Source: Actinomycetota bacterium (lineage in GTDB: Bacteria; Actinomycetota; Thermoleophilia; RBG-16-64-13). From it: 64,000 bases of DNA. The stretch covers positions 1-64,000 of the forward strand of contig JAAYJE010000126.1 in NCBI GenBank assembly GCA_012523095.1. The letters run 5' to 3'. A model generated the notes under the pieces. It ran no database searches. It was not told the DNA's origin and saw only the letters and a list, made by a program, of their open reading frames with translations. Of this stretch, positions 1-8,286 are shown piece by piece. A program made the translations under genes and the position numbers. Numbering within the stretch: the stretch's first letter is position 1; every line of letters begins with the position of its first letter.

Positions 1-158
1 AGCGTCACATCTTCAACACGCCCACCATCGCCATCTGCCCTGAGGGGTTCCCACACCTGCCGCTCATCACCCGCTGGGTGGACAAGCCATACGCCTTCAT
101 CGTCATGTGCTTGAGCGGAGACCACGATTCACCGTGGGTGGAGTACGAGGAAGAATAG
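1..158 (+). CDS. Cupin-like protein, C-terminal fragment (window edge)
   Basis: The frame is open from base 3 to a TAG at 156-158 and gives about 51 residues. It includes PEGFPH followed by a WVDKPYAF segment. The same layout, a PxGxPH cupin motif then a VDRPxxF strand, occurs in the proteins at 46861-47325 and 47425-47886, so this is probably a third member of that cupin-like family. The 5' part, with the expected HxHxxxE metal motif, lies outside the window. The chemistry is unknown. A perfect hairpin follows the stop and an AKR-like gene lies downstream on the same strand. Confidence 0.6.
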   Translation, partial: RHIFNTPTIAICPEGFPHLPLITRWVDKPYAFIVMCLSGDHDSPWVEYEEE

Positions 159-194
159 GCTGTCGGTCGGTCCGGAAGAAGAGGACCGAGGAGA

Positions 195-222
195 GACGTG
201 GGAGGCGCAAGCCTCCCACGTC
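195..222 (+). terminator. Perfect 12-bp hairpin with GCAA tetraloop
   Basis: gacgtgggaggc and its exact complement flank a GCAA loop 37 bases after the cupin fragment stop. There is no T-run, so it may be a poorly U-tailed terminator or an mRNA-stabilising stem. It separates the cupin gene from the AKR-like gene that starts at 242. Confidence 0.6.
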
Positions 223-241
223 ATAGTATGCTGAGAATAGG

Positions 242-1396
242 ATGCATGTCGTGAAATACCGCAAGTTCGGGGTGCTCGACTGGGAGTCTTCGATCCTGGG
301 CATGGGCGTGTCCCGCCTGTCCGGTGCGCAGAGTGATGAGCGAGGAGCCGTCGGCGCCCCCCAGACGGCCCGCCTCATCAGGCATGGGATCGATCAGGGT
401 GTCAACTACGTCGACCTTGGTTTCCCCTGGGACCTGGGGAGACACGAGGCAGTGATCCGCACGGTGCGCGGCGCTCTCGAGAATGGATACCGGGAGAAGA
501 TCAGGCTCGCCCTTACGGTCCCCGCCGCCCTCATCACCTCACCCGAGGATCTCGAGACATGCCTGGACCGACAACTGAGCTGGTTAGGGGCGGACGAAGT
601 GGACTTCTGTCTCCTCGGCCGGCTCACACGCGACAATTGGCCCCTGCTTCAGAGCGCCGGCATCCTCGAATCTCTGGAGAAGGTGCAGGAGGACGGACGC
701 GTCGGTGCGGTCGGCTTCTCTTTCTATGATCAGTACCAAGTGCTCAAGAGCATCGTCGGGGCATACGACCGCTGGACCCTCTGCAGTCTGCAGTACAGCT
801 ACATGGACGTGAAGCATAATCCCGGAACCAACGGGATACGCTGGGCGGCCGAACAGGGTTTGGCTGTGGTGGTGACGCATCCACTCAAAGGGGGACGGCT
901 CACCAAGGAGCCCCCCGAAGAGGTCCGGCAGGTCTGGGCCCGGTCCCCCAGGCAGTGGTCTCTCGCTGAATGGGGCCTGCGGTTCGTCTGGAACGAACCC
1001 GGCGTCGCCGTCGCGGTCTGTGACATGAACAGCATGGAGCAACTCGACGAGAACCTGACGATCGCCGACACGGTCGAGCCGGACGGTCTCTCGATAGCCG
1101 AGCAGGTGACGATCAGCAACGCAGCCGATGCGCTGCGCAAACGGCAACGGGTCCCCTGCCCGTCTTGTCGCCCCTGCATGCCCTGCCCCGAAGGCATCGA
1201 CGTGCCGCGTTTCTTCGAGATCTACAACGACGCGCTCATATACGATGACGTTGATATGGCCCGGGTCCTGTGCGAGCAGGAACAGATACATCCCGGCGAT
1301 TGCACGGAGTGCGGCATCTGCGAGCGACGCTGCACCAAGCGGCTGCATATGATCGACCGGCTCAAGGAGGGAAGCGATTACTTGGGGGTCCGTTGA
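242..1396 (+). CDS. Aldo/keto reductase-like protein with C-terminal 2x[4Fe-4S] domain, catalytic residues lost
   Basis: This 384-residue protein aligns with the ferredoxin-linked AKR family: N-terminal KYRKFG, a TIM-barrel-like body, and a C-terminal Cys-rich domain. C306, C309, C312 and C315 form one cluster motif, and C354, C357, C360 and C364 a second. Where family members read FDTAYPY this one reads VDLGFPW. The Asp (58) remains, but the catalytic Tyr is Trp 63, the ATK Lys is Thr 92 and the LLH His is Gly 126. Classical AKR hydride transfer therefore looks lost while both cluster sites are intact. An electron-transfer or ligand-sensing role is possible but unproven. The start could also be GTG at 251, which has an AGGA nine bases upstream. 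It converges on queE. Confidence 0.8.
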   Translation: MHVVKYRKFGVLDWESSILGMGVSRLSGAQSDERGAVGAPQTARLIRHGIDQGVNYVDLGFPWDLGRHEAVIRTVRGALENGYREKIRLALTVPAALITSPEDLETCLDRQLSWLGADEVDFCLLGRLTRDNWPLLQSAGILESLEKVQEDGRVGAVGFSFYDQYQVLKSIVGAYDRWTLCSLQYSYMDVKHNPGTNGIRWAAEQGLAVVVTHPLKGGRLTKEPPEEVRQVWARSPRQWSLAEWGLRFVWNEPGVAVAVCDMNSMEQLDENLTIADTVEPDGLSIAEQVTISNAADALRKRQRVPCPSCRPCMPCPEGIDVPRFFEIYNDALIYDDVDMARVLCEQEQIHPGDCTECGICERRCTKRLHMIDRLKEGSDYLGVR

Positions 1397-1483
1397 CGCG
1401 CACGTCTCGTTCTCAGACGATCCCGCCGGGGACCGTATCCTCCTCCCCCAGGTAGTGGGAGCTCACTCCCCTCTCTTGCCTAT

Positions 1484-2173
1484 CTATCTCAATCCCAGCA
1501 GCTTATGCGTCTGCAGGGACAGCCGCCACGCCGGGTGATCCATGACGAGTGCGACGGCCCGCTCGACCGAGGCGCGGTCGGGCCGGATGTGGCGGCCGGA
1601 CTCCGCACCACGCCGCGGCGCCTGCCGGTCCTCTGTTCGGCTTCTGCCATACTCAGGCTGGATGCAGACGACGGCCTCGGGGTGCGACGCGGCAACGCGC
1701 TCCGCCGTAGCCGCGTCGAGGCCCTCGTCGGCCACGAGTTTGAGCTCGTCTACCCGTCCTTCCCAACCCCGCGCGATGCGGTAGTCGGGCGGTTTGGGGC
1801 TGACTACCACCCAGTCAAAGGCGTCCTCCTGACTCTCGGCCGGGCTCACGGAGCCGTTGGTCTCCAGATGCACTCTCACGCCCTTGAGATGCATGGCGGT
1901 CACCAACTCCATGACCGCCTCCAGTTGCAGTAGGGGCTCACCTCCGGTCAGACAGAGCCTCGGCAAGCGCACCCGACTCAGCACCTCGCCGATACTCATA
2001 TCCTCACCGGCCTCCGGCTCCCAGCTCTCAGGAGTGTCACACCAACGGGTGCAGCCCAGGCCTAAGGAGACGGCATTGCAACCCGCCAGGCGCACGAACG
2101 TCATGGGGACTCCGGTCCAGTAGCCTTCACCCTGGAGCGAGTCGAAGACCTCGACGACGCGTAGCCCACCCAC
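1484..2173 (-). CDS. queE: 7-carboxy-7-deazaguanine synthase QueE (radical SAM)
   Basis: QueE converts 6-carboxy-tetrahydropterin to 7-carboxy-7-deazaguanine, the radical SAM step of preQ0 synthesis. The 229-residue protein starts with GTG and shows the SLQGEG motif (residues 12-17) and a GGEP SAM-binding motif. The presumed cluster Cys are C32, C41 and C45 (CX8CX3C), not the usual CX3CX2C. QueE variants with longer cluster loops are known, so activity is still likely. It is last in the queF-queC-queD-queE operon, and its GTG overlaps the final bases before the queD stop. Confidence 0.93.
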   Translation of the reverse strand: MGGLRVVEVFDSLQGEGYWTGVPMTFVRLAGCNAVSLGLGCTRWCDTPESWEPEAGEDMSIGEVLSRVRLPRLCLTGGEPLLQLEAVMELVTAMHLKGVRVHLETNGSVSPAESQEDAFDWVVVSPKPPDYRIARGWEGRVDELKLVADEGLDAATAERVAASHPEAVVCIQPEYGRSRTEDRQAPRRGAESGRHIRPDRASVERAVALVMDHPAWRLSLQTHKLLGLR

Positions 2174-2174
2174 C

Positions 2175-2537
2175 CTAGGCGGTCACCTCCACAAAGGCGT
2201 TAGGACCTTCCGCCAGCCGCACGCGCGTCACCGGGAGCCCCGAATCGGAGAGCCGTGAGAAGGCCCACGCAGCCACCGCCTCGGTGGTGGGGACGAAGTC
2301 GAACAGATCGTTCAGCATCTGGTGGTCCAAGGGCTTCACAATCAACTCGGTGACCCGTTCCCGGAGTTCGGCGAAATCCATGACCATGCCTGCAGCCGGC
2401 CCGGTTTCCTGCGGGTCCCCCTCGACCGTCACCTCCAGACCGTAGGTGTGGCCGTGGAGCCGTCGGCACTTGCCTTCATGATCCGGCAGTCGGTGGGCGG
2501 CCGCGAAGGTGGTGGAGACGGTGACGGTGATCCTCAT
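2175..2537 (-). CDS. queD: 6-carboxy-5,6,7,8-tetrahydropterin synthase QueD
   Basis: QueD makes 6-carboxy-tetrahydropterin from dihydroneopterin triphosphate. I use the ATG at 2537 (120 residues) because the protein then begins MRITVTVSTTFAAAHRL and the ATG overlaps the queC stop as ATGA. The longer open frame upstream is only antisense-like coding noise over queC. Zinc ligands are H15 (AAAHRL) and H28 and H30 (RLHGH). Length and motifs are normal for the family. It sits between queC and queE in one transcript. Confidence 0.93.
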   Translation of the reverse strand: MRITVTVSTTFAAAHRLPDHEGKCRRLHGHTYGLEVTVEGDPQETGPAAGMVMDFAELRERVTELIVKPLDHQMLNDLFDFVPTTEAVAAWAFSRLSDSGLPVTRVRLAEGPNAFVEVTA

Positions 2538-3238
2538 CGGCACTGATCCTGATAGCGGTCGCCGGAGACCGGTCGGCCGCGCGCGTCGCCCGCATAGGAG
2601 ATGGGGTCCTCGGCGCCCGCCGCCGCAAACGCCTGAAGCCGCGCCTGACAGCTGTCGCACACCCCGCAGGCCGGCCGGCGGCCCTGATAGCAGGAGAGGG
2701 TCGACTGATAAGGGACTCCATGTGCCACACCCCAACGCACGATGTCGGCTTTCGTCCAGCGGACGAACGGAGCCTGCACCCGCAGCTCGTGCTGGGTGCC
2801 CAGCCTGACTGCTTGGTCGGCTGCTTCCACGAACTCGGGACGGCAATCTGGGTAGCCGGTGTGCTCGTCACGGTGCACGCCCAGCCACAAGATAGCCGGA
2901 CCGCAAGCATCCTCGAGAGCAGCCAGTTGGGCCAGGAACAGCAGGTTGCGGGCCGGCACATATGAGGGAGCCACCCCCGTGGTGGTCCCCAGATCGCGCC
3001 CCACGGGTAGAGCCCGGCAGGGGTCGGTCAGCGCCGAGCCGTGGATGGCGGGCAATTCGACGACACGGTGCTCGAACCCCAAAGCCTCCGCCACGGTCCG
3101 AGCGGCTTCGGCCTCCACAGCGTGCTTCTGCCCATAAAGATAGGTATATGCTCTGATCGACTCTCCTCGGTGATGCTCCGCCACCCAGAACGCCAAGGTG
3201 GCCGAATCGACACCCCCGCTCAGCAGCAGGCAGTTCAC
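2534..3238 (-). CDS. queC: 7-cyano-7-deazaguanine synthase QueC
   Basis: QueC is the ATP-dependent enzyme that turns 7-carboxy-7-deazaguanine into preQ0. The 234-residue protein carries the PP-loop SGGVDS at residues 7-12 and a C-terminal zinc site formed by the Cys in SCYQG, ACGVC and DSC. The GTG start overlaps the queF stop (GTGA), and its own TGA overlaps the queD ATG, so translation is coupled in both directions. The last 25 or so residues extend past the family core and look poorly conserved. Confidence 0.94.
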   Translation of the reverse strand: MNCLLLSGGVDSATLAFWVAEHHRGESIRAYTYLYGQKHAVEAEAARTVAEALGFEHRVVELPAIHGSALTDPCRALPVGRDLGTTTGVAPSYVPARNLLFLAQLAALEDACGPAILWLGVHRDEHTGYPDCRPEFVEAADQAVRLGTQHELRVQAPFVRWTKADIVRWGVAHGVPYQSTLSCYQGRRPACGVCDSCQARLQAFAAAGAEDPISYAGDARGRPVSGDRYQDQCR

Positions 3239-3645
3239 GTCCGCTCCCTGACGCCGTGCTCAACTCGGACGACCGTTTTGATGTTGCCGCGCACCGAGAA
3301 GTCCGCCGTCACCCGCATCCAGCGAGGCTCGAGCAATGCGACCAGGTCGTCCAGGATCTGGTTCGCCACCGCCTCATGTGATATATGGCGCTCCCGATAT
3401 CCGTTGATGTACAGTTTGAGAGACTTCAGCTCGACGATCCAGTCTCTCGGCTGGTAACGGACCTTGACGAGCGCGAAGTCCGGATAGCCCGACCGCGGAC
3501 AGAGGCAGGTGAACTCGGGGATGTCGAAGGAGATGATATAGGGCCGGCCGGGCCGGGGGTCCGGCCAGCGTTCCAACTCGTTCTCGCGGATGGCTCTGGT
3601 TCCGTAGAGTTCATCCGGTCCCTGAATGTTAGAGGTTTCTTCCAT
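3235..3645 (-). CDS. queF: NADPH-dependent 7-cyano-7-deazaguanine reductase QueF
   Basis: QueF reduces the nitrile of preQ0 to preQ1, the precursor of queuosine. The 136-residue protein is the short unimodular type. It has the catalytic-Cys segment EFTCLCPRSGYPDF and the NADPH-binding segment ELKSLKLYINGYR. It is first in the operon, and a reductase in this position means the cluster serves tRNA queuosine, not archaeosine or DNA deazaguanine modification. There is no Shine-Dalgarno before the ATG. A TATACT box ends six bases upstream, which suggests a leaderless mRNA. Confidence 0.94.
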   Translation of the reverse strand: MEETSNIQGPDELYGTRAIRENELERWPDPRPGRPYIISFDIPEFTCLCPRSGYPDFALVKVRYQPRDWIVELKSLKLYINGYRERHISHEAVANQILDDLVALLEPRWMRVTADFSVRGNIKTVVRVEHGVRERT

Positions 3646-3672
3646 GGGTAAAGTATACCTTGCTGATATAGT
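3646..3672. promoter_or_regulatory. Divergent promoter region, queF (leaderless) / uspA
   Basis: On the minus strand a TATACT -10 box (3657-3652) ends six bases before the queF ATG, placing the predicted +1 at or next to the start codon. On the plus strand TATAGT at 3667-3672 is a candidate -10 for uspA, leaving a leader of about 27 bases. Neither has a convincing -35. No preQ1 riboswitch fits in this 60-base gap. Confidence 0.5.
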
Positions 3673-3705
3673 GGAGCTACCGGCGTGCGCGTGTGGGGAG
3701 GAGTG

Positions 3706-4104
3706 ATGGACGACAAGGTATTTCGTAGGATACTGCTCGGCTACGATGGCTCGGACGATGCTGAAAGAGCCGCCGCCCTGGCCATCTCCTTAGCCGAGAA
3801 GTATCAGTCCACCATCATCGTATGTCACGCCTTCGGTCACATGCCCCTTACCTCGAAGCCCAGCGAAGTCAGACGGCTCGTGAACCCTCTGGTGGAGCGG
3901 CTGACCAAACTGGGGCTCACGACACTTGTGTCCATCCCCGATACCGTGCCGGCCCAGGGGATCCTTGACGCCGCCGACGAGCACCACGCCGACCTGATCG
4001 TCATGGGCAGCCGTGGTCGCGGCACGTTCGCCAACCTACTTCTGGGCTCCACGTCGGAGCGCGTGCTCCGCTACGCGAAGGCACCGGTGCTCATCGCCAG
4101 GTAG
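3706..4104 (+). CDS. Universal stress protein UspA family
   Basis: A single-domain cytoplasmic Usp protein of 132 residues. It has the N-terminal RILLGYDGS strand and the C-terminal nucleotide-binding loop GSRGRGTFANLLLGST, so it is the ATP-binding subtype. I chose the ATG at 3706 because GGGGAGGAG precedes it. An in-frame GTG at 3685 would add seven unlikely residues. It is monocistronic, divergent from queF and convergent with the peptidase gene. Confidence 0.92.
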   Translation: MDDKVFRRILLGYDGSDDAERAAALAISLAEKYQSTIIVCHAFGHMPLTSKPSEVRRLVNPLVERLTKLGLTTLVSIPDTVPAQGILDAADEHHADLIVMGSRGRGTFANLLLGSTSERVLRYAKAPVLIAR

Positions 4105-4191
4105 TGGCCCTCACGACACTCCCGGCCGCCCCGCCGCTTCTCACCAACGCGCCGCGGCTTCTATCGCCGCCGGACCGATGGATCTCGGAGG

Positions 4192-5052
4192 TCACAGGCT
4201 GTTGTACGCCGGTGTGAAGGTGTCGCCCTTGGAGGGATCACCCGTCGTGTAGCCGAGTTTGAACCAGCGTGAACGTTGTTCCGACGTGCCGTGGGTGAAC
4301 GAATCGGGGACCACGTACCCTTGGGCCTGCATCTGCAGCCTATCGTCACCGATGGCACTGGCGGCCACCAATGCTTCGTCTATGTCTCCTACGTCCAGGT
4401 AGCCTTGGGCATGCTCGTGGTGGGCGAAGACGCCCGCGAAGAAGTCGGCCTGCAGTTCCAGCCGCACCATGAGCTCGTTACCCTGGGTCTTGCTCGCCTG
4501 TCGCTGCATGGCAGTCACCTGACTGAGGGTCCCCAGGAGGTTCTGGACATGATGTCCAACCTCATGCGAGATCACGTAGGCGTAGACGAAGTCTCCCGGC
4601 GCCCCGTACTTCCTCGCCATCTCATCAAAGAAGGTGAGGTCGATGTAGACGGTCTTGTCGGGCGGCGAGTAGAAGGGCCCGGTGGCTGAAGTGGCATACC
4701 CCGATGCCGTACTGACACTGCCGGTGAACAGCACCAGCCTCGGCTCTTCATAGGTGAGGCCAGACTCCTTGAACTGCTCGTTCCAGAAGTCCTCGGTGTC
4801 GGCAAAGATCACACTTGCGAACTCCCCCATCTCTTTCTGATGGGGCGTCAGACTCACTTCGGTCTGGGTCTGCCCCGCCACGGCCCCACCGCCGGGTCCG
4901 AAGAGCGATCCGAGGTCGCCCCCGCCCCCGATGAGCAGCCCGATTATGGTGACGATGATCGCCAAGATGCCGCCCCCGGCCACCATGGTCCCGCCGGCCA
5001 TGCGGCGCCGGTCTTCGACGTTGGTGCTCTGTCGTCTACCCTTCCACTGCAT
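4192..5052 (-). CDS. YpfJ-type neutral zinc metallopeptidase, membrane-anchored
   Basis: This 286-residue protein has a cytoplasmic N-terminus, one membrane helix (about residues 22-45), a Gly-rich linker and a zinc_peptidase (YpfJ/neutral zinc metallopeptidase) domain. The signature HEVGHH is near residue 166, followed by the conserved LELQADFFAGVFAH segment that supplies the third ligand. The C-terminal FTHGTSEQRxRWFxxGY block is typical. The substrate is unknown for the family. The catalytic domain should face outside the cell. It is monocistronic and convergent with uspA. Confidence 0.9.
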   Translation of the reverse strand: MQWKGRRQSTNVEDRRRMAGGTMVAGGGILAIIVTIIGLLIGGGGDLGSLFGPGGGAVAGQTQTEVSLTPHQKEMGEFASVIFADTEDFWNEQFKESGLTYEEPRLVLFTGSVSTASGYATSATGPFYSPPDKTVYIDLTFFDEMARKYGAPGDFVYAYVISHEVGHHVQNLLGTLSQVTAMQRQASKTQGNELMVRLELQADFFAGVFAHHEHAQGYLDVGDIDEALVAASAIGDDRLQMQAQGYVVPDSFTHGTSEQRSRWFKLGYTTGDPSKGDTFTPAYNSL

Positions 5053-5330
5053 ACGATCTCCCCTTCACAGACCGCAGTGCGGTATCGAGAACCGCGGAGC
5101 GGCGTGTCATTTCCGACAATGATACCCACTGCCGGCCCGCGACAGTCACAACGCTCCTTGGAGAACGGAATACAGAGGCCGGCGGCGCCTGAGGGTACGG
5201 TTGCCCGAGGGAGAACCGGCTGTTATTGTGGCCCTATTCCTGATCGGATGGGCCGTGCCGCAATCGCAGCCCACGTGATTTTGGGACTGGGACGGGAATC
5301 CGGTCAAACGAATCCCACGGAGAGGTGCTC

Positions 5331-6896
5331 ATGTCGGTGATGGCGTCTGTGTTCCCGAAGGCCGGCTCACGCCGGGTGTTGCTCACTCTCACGGCGATCC
5401 TGTTCTTGACCTTCCTTGACACGACCATCATGAGTGTGGCGCTGGAAAACCTACAGGCCACGTTACACACCAGCATCTCCCAGTTGCAGTGGATAGTGAA
5501 CGCGTACGCCCTCCTGTTCGCCAGCTTCATGATCCCCTTCGGCGCCCTGAGCGACCGGGTAGGCCGTAAGAAGGTGATGTTGGCGGGAATCGCGGTCTTC
5601 ATCGCCGGGTCGCTGTTCGGCGCGCTCGCGCCCAATACCTCGTCCCTCATCGCCGCACGGGCCCTCATGGGCGTAGGAGCGGCGGCCTGCGAACCGGGGA
5701 CGCTCTCGATAATACGCCAGCTCTATCCCGACAAAGGAGATAGAGCGCGGGCTCTCGGCCTCTGGGCTGCGGTAGCGGGACTCGCCCTGGCCATGGGGCC
5801 GGTCATAGGCGGTATCCTGGTCGGCTTAGGTGGATGGCCCGCCATCTTCTGGTTCAACCTCGCCGCGGGGATCTTGATCTTCTGGGCCGCCCTCAGCGTG
5901 GTCCCGGAGAGCTCCGACCCTGAGCGCGGAAAACCGGACATCGTAGGGTATGTCCTCGGTCCGATCGCCCTCGGGACCATCGTCTTCGCCATCATCGTGG
6001 GCGAGACCGCCGGGTACACGGCTCCGCACGTGCTCGCTTTGTTCGCGATAGGGGTGGCTGCAGCCGTCCTGTTCGCGTTCTTGGAGACACGCAGCATGAC
6101 ACCCATACTGGAGATTGGATACTTCCGCAGATTGCCTTTCAGCGGATCCCTCTTTGTGGCCTTCGCCACCTATTTCGGAGTGTTCTCCATCTTCTTCCTC
6201 ACCGCGCTCTACCTGCAGATCGTCCTCGGCTACTCGGCCTTCCGGACGGCGGCGCTGTTCGTACCGATGGCGGTGGGAATGATCATCGCCTCCTCGTTCG
6301 CCGGGAGATGGGTGGCGCTGCGAGGGCCGCGCACCCCCGTAGGACTGGGCTGTCTGGCCGCTGGCGCGGGCATCATCCTCACCGACGTGGCGCTGCTTGG
6401 CGACGTCACCTACGTGCCTCTCATGCTCTCCATGACGCTGGCCGGCATCGGCTTCGGCATCGCGGTGGTGCCCATCACCTCGGTGGCCCTGTCGAGCCTG
6501 CCGGCAAGACACTCCGGTATGGCCGCCTCGGCCACTATCACCGCCCGCGAGGTGGGCACCGTGCTTGGTGTGGCGGTGCTCGGCTCCTTGTTCAGCACTC
6601 AGCTGACGACCTACCTGACCGAGAAGCTCACCGAGCAAGGCGTGCCCGAGGTGTTCCAGGATCTCATCAGCACCTTCATCCTCACCGGAGCGGTGCCGGA
6701 AGGAATGGAGATATTCATCGAATCGGCCACGTTGGAGTACGGCCCGGAGGTGGAGGCGGCGACGCAGGCTGCCTTCGACGCAGTCCACCACGGAGTGAGC
6801 ATCTCGCTTCTGGTGGCCGGCTGCGTGATCCTACTCTCGGGCATCGTCGCCTGGGCCACCTTCTCCCCCAAGAAGATGGTCGCTGAGGAGGAGTGA
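5331..6896 (+). CDS. MFS drug efflux transporter, DHA2 (14-TMS) family
   Basis: The 521-residue, very hydrophobic protein is of EmrB/QacA type. It begins with LTAILFLTFLDTTIMSVAL, has the motif A loop GALSDRVGRKKVM between helices 2 and 3, and a motif-C-like GPVIGG in helix 5. It probably exports hydrophobic or cationic compounds by proton antiport. I chose the ATG at 5331, five bases after GGAGAGG; a GTG at 5325 lies inside that ribosome site. No regulator gene is adjacent. Confidence 0.9.
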   Translation: MSVMASVFPKAGSRRVLLTLTAILFLTFLDTTIMSVALENLQATLHTSISQLQWIVNAYALLFASFMIPFGALSDRVGRKKVMLAGIAVFIAGSLFGALAPNTSSLIAARALMGVGAAACEPGTLSIIRQLYPDKGDRARALGLWAAVAGLALAMGPVIGGILVGLGGWPAIFWFNLAAGILIFWAALSVVPESSDPERGKPDIVGYVLGPIALGTIVFAIIVGETAGYTAPHVLALFAIGVAAAVLFAFLETRSMTPILEIGYFRRLPFSGSLFVAFATYFGVFSIFFLTALYLQIVLGYSAFRTAALFVPMAVGMIIASSFAGRWVALRGPRTPVGLGCLAAGAGIILTDVALLGDVTYVPLMLSMTLAGIGFGIAVVPITSVALSSLPARHSGMAASATITAREVGTVLGVAVLGSLFSTQLTTYLTEKLTEQGVPEVFQDLISTFILTGAVPEGMEIFIESATLEYGPEVEAATQAAFDAVHHGVSISLLVAGCVILLSGIVAWATFSPKKMVAEEE

Positions 6897-7043
6897 CCTC
6901 TCCTCCCACCCGTGGCTCCACGCCGGCTCCACCGACGCTAAGTGTGAATGCCGCAGGTGCCGATAATCTCTGAGCTGATGAAGACGGAGGCTCGGCGAGG
7001 GCGGGAGGACGTGCGGGATCCCGTCTGGCTGTGAGGGGGCGTT

Positions 7044-7769
7044 ATGGAGATCGTGAGTTGTCCAAAGTGCGGCAGGCCCCGGGCCCAGGGTCATCGTTGC
7101 CCATCTTGCGGGGATCCCCCGGCCACTCCACGCGACGCCACGACGACTCCTGGAGACACCATGCATGTGGCCGGCGGGGAGTGGGCGCCGTGGTCCGGAG
7201 AGGACGAGCGCTCTCACGAGTGGCGGGATACAGATCGCTCGACCGTGTCTCAGCAACCCGTCACAACGAAGCCGCCGCGAAAGATGGGTTGGTGGGCCAG
7301 GCGCTCATTCGGGCAGATCGCCTTCATGGTTCTCGTGGCATTGGCCGCGATCGCAGCCGTCGTGGTACTCCTGGCCACGGCCGGCGGCACCGTCGCCGAT
7401 ACCATGGAACAGGATTCCGCCGTGGTCGGCAAGGGTAGGGATCTGGCGGCTAAATCGCTCCTCAGAAACGCCATGACCGCGCTCGACTCGGCGTTCATGG
7501 AGTCGATGGACTTCACTGCCGTCACCAGGACCGATCTGGAGGCCATCGAACCCGCGATCGCCTGGATGGGGCCGTCGGACGCCGGCGTCTGCAAATATCC
7601 TCCCGACAGTGCTCAAGCAGGAGATAACGCCGTCGGCTGGACCGGTATCGGCGCGACCGGTTATGAAATCGGCACCTGGTCGGATTCGGGCGTATGTTTC
7701 GGGGTCAAGGTGGACAGGACGGGTGATGGCTACACCTACTACAGAGACGGCGTGATCACCGCCTGGTAG
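7044..7769 (+). CDS. Zinc-ribbon membrane protein with extracytoplasmic pilin-like domain
   Basis: The 241-residue protein has an N-terminal zinc ribbon (CPKC at residues 6-9 and CPSC at 19-22), a polar linker, one membrane helix (about residues 94-115) and an outside domain of about 125 residues. That domain contains two Cys that could form a disulphide and ends in YTYYRDGVITAW. The start of the exterior domain resembles pilin-like or low-molecular-weight secreted domains, but I cannot assign a family. Other zinc-ribbon plus membrane-helix genes occur at 24815, 26013, 33107 and 34023. Confidence 0.75.
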   Translation: MEIVSCPKCGRPRAQGHRCPSCGDPPATPRDATTTPGDTMHVAGGEWAPWSGEDERSHEWRDTDRSTVSQQPVTTKPPRKMGWWARRSFGQIAFMVLVALAAIAAVVVLLATAGGTVADTMEQDSAVVGKGRDLAAKSLLRNAMTALDSAFMESMDFTAVTRTDLEAIEPAIAWMGPSDAGVCKYPPDSAQAGDNAVGWTGIGATGYEIGTWSDSGVCFGVKVDRTGDGYTYYRDGVITAW

Positions 7770-7902
7770 TGCCGGTCATAATGAAACGGCCGGCCCGTCC
7801 GCGTGTGCGGTTCCGATCCGCGGATATCAGAGTAGTCGAGCGCCGATGCTACCTACCCGCGCGCCTGGGCGACCGCACGTGCGCCGGTTATCATAGGGGG
7901 TG

Positions 7903-7938
7903 ATGGACACTCTGTTCTACAATCAGGCGCAGGGATGA
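7903..7938 (+). other. Possible 11-codon leader ORF
   Basis: ATG at 7903, six bases after a GGGGG run, encodes MDTLFYNQAQG. Its TGA overlaps the ATG of the next gene (ATGA at 7935-7938). It may couple translation, or it may be chance. Confidence 0.25.
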
Positions 7939-8276
7939 CTACAACGCTGGCCCTCGTGCTCGCATTGGCTGTGCTCGTGGTGGCGGCGGTGTATCTGCCA
8001 CGTTACAGACTGCGAAAGGCCATGCGACAGGTGGTCTCCTTGTTCCGCGCGCAGGGAGCCACCAGCCCTAAGACCGCCAAGACGCTGGAGGAGCTGGGAC
8101 TGGCGAAGAGCGGCAACCCCTTCGACTCCCTCTTCAAGCCACGCGACTATCGACCCTACGCGCTCCGGGCGTTGGGGCAGGCCGACGTTCTCAGACCAGG
8201 TCCACAAGGCAGTCTCTACCTGTCCGAGGAAGAGCTCGATCGGTCGCCCCTCAAGGGATTCGCCAGGATCGAGTAG
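7935..8276 (+). CDS. Small membrane-anchored hypothetical protein
   Basis: The 113-residue protein has one N-terminal helix (residues 4-22), a basic stop-transfer region (RYRLRKAMR) and a soluble cytoplasmic part. That part contains GATSPKTAKTLEELGL and an acidic C-terminal end. The soluble part looks like a short winged-helix-like module (the LRPGPQGSLYLSEEEL segment reads like a beta-wing), but this is a guess. Convergent with the glycyl radical enzyme gene, ten bases away. Confidence 0.7.
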   Translation: MTTTLALVLALAVLVVAAVYLPRYRLRKAMRQVVSLFRAQGATSPKTAKTLEELGLAKSGNPFDSLFKPRDYRPYALRALGQADVLRPGPQGSLYLSEEELDRSPLKGFARIE

Positions 8277-8286
8277 TCCGGCCCTT

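Noticed and set aside
3646..3705. preQ1 riboswitch before the queuosine operon
   Set aside because: The region is too short, the queF promoter appears leaderless, and no aptamer-like pseudoknot is visible.
5826..6791. Minus-strand frame opposite the MFS gene
   Set aside because: Composition is rich in His, Glu and Arg as expected for antisense of membrane helices; the sense strand is a clear transporter.
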